Source: CAYJIX01 sp964370375 (lineage in GTDB: Bacteria; Desulfobacterota; Desulfovibrionia; Desulfovibrionales; Desulfovibrionaceae). Taken from it: a stretch of 28,622 nt of DNA. The notes beneath the pieces were generated by a model. The model was given only the letters and a program-made list of their open reading frames with translations. It was not told the origin of the DNA and searched no databases. Positions 24,741 through 28,622 of this stretch are shown here, piece after piece. The DNA lies in assembly GCA_964370375.1 (NCBI GenBank), contig CAYJIX010000025.1, forward strand, positions 1 to 28,622, in the 5' to 3' direction. Made by a program: the position numbers and the translations under genes. Position 1 is the stretch's first letter, and the number at the start of each line of letters is the position of its first letter.

Positions 24741-26079
24741 CTGTGTGTTGATCGTAGTCGTAGAGGTCGCTGTTGGAGCTGTTGTTGGAGTATTGATAAT
24801 TGAGTTCAAAATTCCACCCATCGTCAGTGAGCGGCAAAGTGAAGCCGACCCCGGTGCGCAGACGATTATCTTCACGGTTGGCGACCTCAAACACAGTGGC
24901 CGGGCCATCGTAATCTTGGCTAAGATAGCTAATGAAGGGAGCGATGGTTATGTCGGCACTACTGGCGGTGAAGTTTTGGGGGACGTCGAAGGAGAACGCC
25001 AGCGAGGCCTCATAGCCATCGTAGGAGAAGTTTTCGAAATCGGCGGAGCCTTTAAGGTAGCGCCCGCCAATGGTGGCGTTGTGGCCATCGCCGAAGAAGA
25101 AACGAGCGTATTGTCCGGCGCTGAGGTAAGAGCCGTCGTAGCCGTCGTTGTCGGAATAGTTGCGGCGGTCATAGCTCGCCTCGGTGATGAGGTGAACTTT
25201 AGGCGTGGGCGCGAAAATAAAGGTGGCTTTGGGGCCCCAAGCGGCGATGTTTTGGTAGAAATCGTAATCAAATATTTCGCCTTTAAGGCGGAAATCAAAC
25301 ATGGTTTTGGTGCCGATGTGCCGAAAGCCCACGCTGGACGCGCCCCATTCTGACGAGCGTAAATGTAGGTCGTCCAGGTCGCTGTTGGTGTTATAACGGG
25401 CGAAGAAAGAGAAATCGCCCACCAACCACCAGGGGCTTGTTTCGCCCAAGCGGTAACCTAAGTCGACTTTGCCGCCCAAGTAAAGCGCGGCTGTTTCCAC
25501 GGCGTCGGCATTGTTGAGGCGCACGTTCCAAGAGCCCAACAGAACATCGTTAGAGGCCGGGCCGCTGTTGGCGTTGCTGTCGTAAAGAAAGCCCATGCGC
25601 AAAGCGCCGGAGACGAAGAATCGGTCGCTTTTATTTTTGGCCCAATTTGATAAAAGGGCTTCGCGCTCTTGGGCCGAGAGGGTGGCGTCTTGGGCCAAAG
25701 TTGTTTGGGCGCCGTGGAGGTCTTGTTGTTGATGGCGGGTAAAGGCCAGTTCGCGCAACAATACGGTATTTTGGGGGAAAGCGACCACCAGGGATTCATA
25801 AATGTTTTCGGCTTCATCAGCGTGGCCCGACATAACAGCCGCCCGGGCAAGGCCCAAGGCCAGGCGCGCGTCGCGGGGGGTATCGCGTCTAAGACGGCTG
25901 AAAAGTTCGTAAGCTTGTTGGAACTTTTTTTGTTCTAACAAGGTGTAGCCTTCGGCGGCGGCTTGCTCAAGGGCGTTGACGGCCGCCGGGCTGTTTGCGC
26001 TCGGGGGCATTTGCCCTTGAGCCAAGCCAGTGAATGCACACAAACAAATGGCTGAAATGAAAACGATTTTTCCAAACAT
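24712..26079 (-). CDS. Slam-like outer-membrane protein: TPR domain plus beta-barrel (DUF560-like)
   Basis: The 455-residue protein starts with a Sec signal peptide (cleavage near residue 20-22, GLAQG), followed by TPR-like helices (about 44-130, for example KFQQAYELFSRL and DEAENIYESLVVAFPQN). A predicted beta-barrel follows from about 160 to the C-terminal YHF, opening with GFLYDSNANSGPASND and closing with YQYSNNSSNSDLYDYDQHT. This order, the D-S-N-A-N opening and the total length match Slam/DUF560 proteins, which move surface or secreted proteins across the outer membrane (type XI secretion). ATG at 26079 is chosen (AAGGA 8 bases upstream) over TTG at 26121. The gene looks more GC-rich than its surroundings, suggesting transfer. 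The neighbouring secreted protein is a likely client. A general porin with TPRs is the alternative. Confidence 0.65.
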   Translation of the reverse strand: MFGKIVFISAICLCAFTGLAQGQMPPSANSPAAVNALEQAAAEGYTLLEQKKFQQAYELFSRLRRDTPRDARLALGLARAAVMSGHADEAENIYESLVVAFPQNTVLLRELAFTRHQQQDLHGAQTTLAQDATLSAQEREALLSNWAKNKSDRFFVSGALRMGFLYDSNANSGPASNDVLLGSWNVRLNNADAVETAALYLGGKVDLGYRLGETSPWWLVGDFSFFARYNTNSDLDDLHLRSSEWGASSVGFRHIGTKTMFDFRLKGEIFDYDFYQNIAAWGPKATFIFAPTPKVHLITEASYDRRNYSDNDGYDGSYLSAGQYARFFFGDGHNATIGGRYLKGSADFENFSYDGYEASLAFSFDVPQNFTASSADITIAPFISYLSQDYDGPATVFEVANREDNRLRTGVGFTLPLTDDGWNFELNYQYSNNSSNSDLYDYDQHTVMTGVAYHF

Positions 26080-26162
26080 TATTCTTTTCCTTGTTGCTAC
26101 AAATCTAAACTTGCCTATCAAGCCTGCCTCTCAAATGTGCCTAGTATTTAAGTTGTTTGTTG

Positions 26163-27173
26163 TTATTTGGTAGGGGGAAGGTTAGGGATCAGCGTGCCTG
26201 TAATATTATTGTTTAAATCACCACCTTGGATTTCTTCTGGGGTTATTGTAAATGTTCCTGTTTGGTTAGTCCCGGTCATATTCCATATGGTGATGTCGAT
26301 ATCTTTATCAAAACCTAAACCGGTGATAGTTCCAGCGGTACTATTAATTGTGAATTTTCCATTTTTCATTGTTCCGCTGCCATCTGTGGCGTTTACTCCA
26401 AGGAAACTGCCTGGGCCTTCAGTCGCACTCATGGACGCACCGGTTATCGTGCCATGTTTTACATCTATTGTGCCAAGGGAATAAGTGCCTGCCGCCAAAG
26501 CACCGCCATCATCATTCGCACCAGTGGTGAATGTTCCACCGACAATTGCGGTTATTGTATTTAGTTCGGCGTTGATGATGGAGAGCATACTGTCGGCGGC
26601 ACTAGGCATTGTGTTCGCCTGAAGGCCTGTTGAATTCGCAATACCTTGCACTTGCAAAGATGAGGTTTTTTCAGTTGTCTTAGGGATGATAGTTTGGGTT
26701 GAGCTAACCCAGGCGTCGGTTGTTTGGTAGTAACTGCCATTAGTGCCAACTCCGGACGTAAGGGGAATGGCTTTTTCTGGATTGTAGAGGCCGGTGGGGA
26801 AGTGGTAGGTGTTGCCCTTGGCATCAACAATAGAATTATCTTCGGTGAGGCCTTTGACTTGTAATATCATGCTTCCGTCGGGGGGTAGCAGCGCAGCGGA
26901 ATCGCCCTCACCGATGTAGCCCTGGGCGAAGCTTTCGTTGGCTCTGCTGGTGCTGGTGGCGGCGGTCTGGGTGTTCACGGCCGCTTTCTCCGAGTTTAAG
27001 TTCAGCAGTTCTTCTTTATCACTTAAAGTCATGTCGATTTCGAGACCCATCGACTCTCGGGGCCGCTCAAGGTCTATGTTGTATAGGGTTTGCTGCCCCC
27101 ACGCCACATTAGAAGAGAGCAAAACTACCGAGAGGGCCAGAGCGGCCATTTTTGAGATATGTAATTTTTTCAT
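26163..27173 (-). CDS. Secreted protein, candidate client of the Slam-like protein
   Basis: The 336-residue protein has a signal peptide (KKLHISK, then hydrophobic 9-20, cleavage near AWG at 24-26) with no lipobox cysteine, so it would be released to the periplasm or secreted rather than lipidated. I do not recognise the family. The first third is Glu/Asn-rich, the middle is Ser/Thr-rich, and the last third (from about 210) is full of short Gly-bounded strands (GTYSLGTIDVKHGTITGA, GSGTMKNGKFTINSTAGTITG), compatible with the small C-terminal beta-barrel found in Slam clients. There is no cysteine in the mature protein that I can find. It is the first gene of a two-gene operon, 83 bases ahead of the Slam-like start. 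Function (binding, adhesion, nutrient capture) is unknown. Confidence 0.6.
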   Translation of the reverse strand: MKKLHISKMAALALSVVLLSSNVAWGQQTLYNIDLERPRESMGLEIDMTLSDKEELLNLNSEKAAVNTQTAATSTSRANESFAQGYIGEGDSAALLPPDGSMILQVKGLTEDNSIVDAKGNTYHFPTGLYNPEKAIPLTSGVGTNGSYYQTTDAWVSSTQTIIPKTTEKTSSLQVQGIANSTGLQANTMPSAADSMLSIINAELNTITAIVGGTFTTGANDDGGALAAGTYSLGTIDVKHGTITGASMSATEGPGSFLGVNATDGSGTMKNGKFTINSTAGTITGLGFDKDIDITIWNMTGTNQTGTFTITPEEIQGGDLNNNITGTLIPNLPPTK

Positions 27174-27240
27174 TTGATAAACCCCTTGTTTTTATTTGAG
27201 TTTCCAGTGAAAACCCAAAACGAAATAGATAGTTATTAAG

Positions 27241-27246
27241 ATTATA
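27241..27246 (-). promoter_or_regulatory. Candidate -10 of the secreted-protein operon
   Basis: A minus-strand TATAAT lies 68 bases before the ATG at 27173. The -35 is poor. An imperfect palindrome, GTGCTAATTTGGCAC (27256-27270), overlaps the expected -35 and could be an operator. TTATCATTAT (27331-27340), a Fur half-site, lies further upstream and is probably too distant to act alone. Confidence 0.35.
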
Positions 27247-27365
27247 ATTCTTAAGTGCTAATTTGGCACGATTCCAAAGCAAGCGCAAGGAGTTTCAAGG
27301 CGCTTTGCCTGCCTTTTTCACAAGAATTTGTTATCATTATTAGCTTAAGCTACAGGATATTGTGA

Positions 27366-27650
27366 TGCTTTGGGCCGGGCATTCTTGCCCCTGCCTGCCT
27401 AAAGTAACTGCTCGGGAACGAAAGCGGCGTGTTTGAGGCGGAGGCAGGAGTAAAACCGCTAAGCTTGCCACGACCCGGACAAGTGGCGCGAGCTCCCGAG
27501 AAGGAGCTCTGGGCAGAGCAAGAAGACACGAACCGTTACCACGCAAGGCTGACGTTGGAGGACTGTTCCGTAGGAGGCCGAGGGGGCATCTTACTTTCGG
27601 ATGCTGATGGCAAGCAACAACTCTCCAACAAAATCCGATAAAGATTTTTT
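27366..27650 (+). ncRNA. Structured GC-rich non-coding element, possible orphan HEARO/omega-RNA
   Basis: A GC-rich island of about 285 bases inside AT-rich sequence can form many helices: GGGC/GCCC (27377-27390); CCTGCCT (27390-27396) with AGGCAGG (27442-27448); GCCAC (27467-27471) with GTGGC (27483-27487); GAGCTCC (27490-27496) with GGAGCTC (27503-27509); a long-range GTTGGAG (27554-27560) with CTCCAAC (27623-27629); GCATC/GATGC (27586-27604); and a possible pseudoknot AGCGG/CCGCT (27423-27427 with 27456-27460). It ends near a T-run (27645-27650). Open frames crossing it on both strands look like by-products. Overall look and size recall HEARO/omega-RNAs of IscB elements, but no IscB gene is present here. 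Identity is inferred from memory, not searched. Confidence 0.45.
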
Positions 27651-27726
27651 CAATGCTATTTTTTGCGGGCATTTTAGCGGGTATGCTCAAATATTAGTAA
27701 AAAATACTCTATAAAATCAAGCTATT

Positions 27727-28260
27727 ATGCGTCGATATATATTCCGAATGTGGCAAACCATAGAATACAAAGCAGCAGCCATTGAGCAATTCCGTAAAAA
27801 AGATTTACTGCAACGTAGCATTGAAGATGTGCATTCCGAAGCCGCCAATGCCGCTGAAATGAAAGCCGCCGCAAGTGGTAATCCTCTTATCCTCATGCAA
27901 GTGCAGTTAGCCAGTGATTTACGCAAGCTAGAGGCTTTATATTCACAGTACCAACGCTCACAGCACCGTATGCGTGATAGTTTGAAAATGCTTGCTTCAG
28001 CAGATGCACGTCTGGCAAAGCGTGAAGAAAACTATGCCTTGGATAGTGGTCATCGTGACAGCAATACCGACAAATACATGGATAGCGGCAAGGAGCGTAT
28101 ACGCTTGCACTTTTTTAGAGAGGGCAAAATTCACACAGATAAAGACAGTGAAACGCTCAAAGGCTTTATCGTAGATGGCGTAAAAGTAAGTAGATATTTA
28201 CTCAATAATAGTATTTATAAATATCAACAAATACTTTTTAAAGTACAAAATACGCTTTAA
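27727..28260 (+). pseudogene. C-terminal stump of a large plasmid/phage-type DEAD/DEAH (SNF2-like) helicase
   Basis: The 177-codon frame resembles the region just after the helicase core in giant methylase/helicase proteins of conjugative elements and phages: MWQTIEYKAAAIEQF (normally preceded by a GTFDAY-type motif), then LLQRSIEDVHSEAANAAEMKAAASGNPLI and ASDLRKLEALYSQYQRSQHRMRDSL. The ATP-binding and helicase motifs are absent. The similarity begins abruptly at about 27748, TAA at 27712-27714 closes the frame upstream, and no ribosome-binding site is seen. The residues after about 100 (DSGHRDSNTDKYMDSGKERIRL and on) fit a tail domain. It marks a deletion or insertion junction next to the structured RNA element. 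Confidence 0.65.
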
Positions 28261-28306
28261 AGGATATTTTTATTTACATAATAATTTTTATTCTAGTTCA
28301 TTATTT

Positions 28307-28622
28307 TTATACCTTGCGTCGCTCCATATCACGTTTTATATCTTCATTCCAGTCTTCGGGAACATGGTTTGAAGTTCGGATGTGGCGGACAGCATTATTC
28401 AACACGTTAAAATTTAACATCGTTCCTACGGCATCGGCACAATATGTTTGCGCTCGATTTGCTGAAATCCCATAATGTTGCGCCGTTTCAATGGCATCAA
28501 TATTTGCCCCTAAAAAGATAAATTCCCAGTTGAATGCATTTTTTTGCCGCTCAACAAGCTTTTTTACTTTCTTAGAAGAAAATTCCCTACTGGCGTTTTC
28601 TTCCCCATCGGTTATGATAATA
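28307..28622 (-). CDS. vWA-domain protein, C-terminal part (runs off the window)
   Basis: On the minus strand a frame open from the window edge to TAA at 28307-28309 encodes about 104 residues: an IIITDGEENASREFS strand-turn typical of von Willebrand factor A domains, then VKKLVERQKN, WEFIFLGANIDAIETAQHYGI and a C-terminal helical tail ending KRDMERRKV. This matches small stand-alone vWA proteins found in phages, plasmids and Firmicutes, where the metal-ion-dependent site begins with DxSGS (outside this window). It converges with the helicase stump, with about 45 AT-rich bases between and no clear terminator. The molecular role is unknown. Confidence 0.75.
   Translation of the reverse strand, partial: IIITDGEENASREFSSKKVKKLVERQKNAFNWEFIFLGANIDAIETAQHYGISANRAQTYCADAVGTMLNFNVLNNAVRHIRTSNHVPEDWNEDIKRDMERRKV

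Noticed and set aside
27331..27340. Fur-like TTATCATTAT upstream of the secreted-protein operon
   Set aside because: Only one half of the Fur site matches and it lies about 85 bases upstream of the presumed -10, so iron control of this operon is not supported.
22916..27664. GCTATTTTT repeated at both ends of the mobile region as possible attachment site
   Set aside because: Only nine AT-rich bases match; expected by chance in such sequence.
27340..27690. Open frames on both strands across the GC-rich island
   Set aside because: Both translate the same palindromic segments, have odd composition and no ribosome-binding sites; the structured-RNA explanation fits better.
1..28622. CRISPR arrays, tRNA and rRNA genes
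   Set aside because: No regularly spaced repeats, cloverleaf with T-loop and CCA, or rRNA-like segments were recognised on either strand.

Overview
The window looks like a chromosome segment of a sulfate-reducing bacterium of the Desulfovibrionaceae. The best lineage marker is the 147-residue flavodoxin at 22197-22640, which matches the classical Desulfovibrio flavodoxin almost motif for motif. TRAP uptake, ferredoxin-dependent 2-oxoacid oxidation and a Rne/Rng RNase fit an anaerobic Gram-negative. No rRNA, tRNA or CRISPR array was seen.

Layout. (1) 1-5907, plus strand: the C-terminal remnant of a TonB-dependent receptor, a large hairpin, a formyltransferase-fold enzyme, a long Rne/Rng ribonuclease with AT-hook-like motifs, then queH and a nucleoside 2-deoxyribosyltransferase-like gene. 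A bidirectional terminator (5933-5967) separates these from the next block. (2) 6034-21374, all minus strand: a catabolic block. In transcription order it holds korA-korB-korC-sucC-sucD-ferredoxin (2-oxoglutarate to succinyl-CoA to succinate, with ATP and reduced ferredoxin), a class I aminotransferase, an M29/NicX-like metalloenzyme, dctQ-dctM, an N-acyl-D-amino-acid deacylase, dctP, a GntR/FCD regulator, an MBL-fold hydrolase and a crotonase-fold protein. Read together, the block could import an acylated amino acid or peptide-like carboxylate, deacylate it, transaminate it and recover energy from 2-oxoglutarate; the substrate is inferred. (3) 21375-22875: a long AT-rich intergenic stretch, then flavodoxin behind a promoter overlapped by a good Fur box (iron-limitation control), ending in a strong terminator.

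(4) 22876-28622: a mosaic accessory region. It holds a candidate oriT full of inverted repeats, a TraJ/MobC-like gene interrupted by an early in-frame TGA, a MOBP relaxase with an internal in-frame deletion that removes motif II, and a convergent two-gene operon encoding a secreted protein and a TPR + beta-barrel (Slam/DUF560-like) outer-membrane protein. These are followed by a GC-rich, highly structured, probably non-coding segment resembling an orphan HEARO/omega-RNA, the C-terminal stump of a large plasmid/phage-type helicase, and the end of a vWA-domain gene. The mobilization functions look decayed, while the Slam-like pair looks intact.

Most notable: the candidate type XI (Slam) secretion pair in this lineage, the orphan structured RNA beside a truncated helicase, and the internally deleted relaxase. 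All assignments come from reading the sequence and remembered family motifs; no database search was run.
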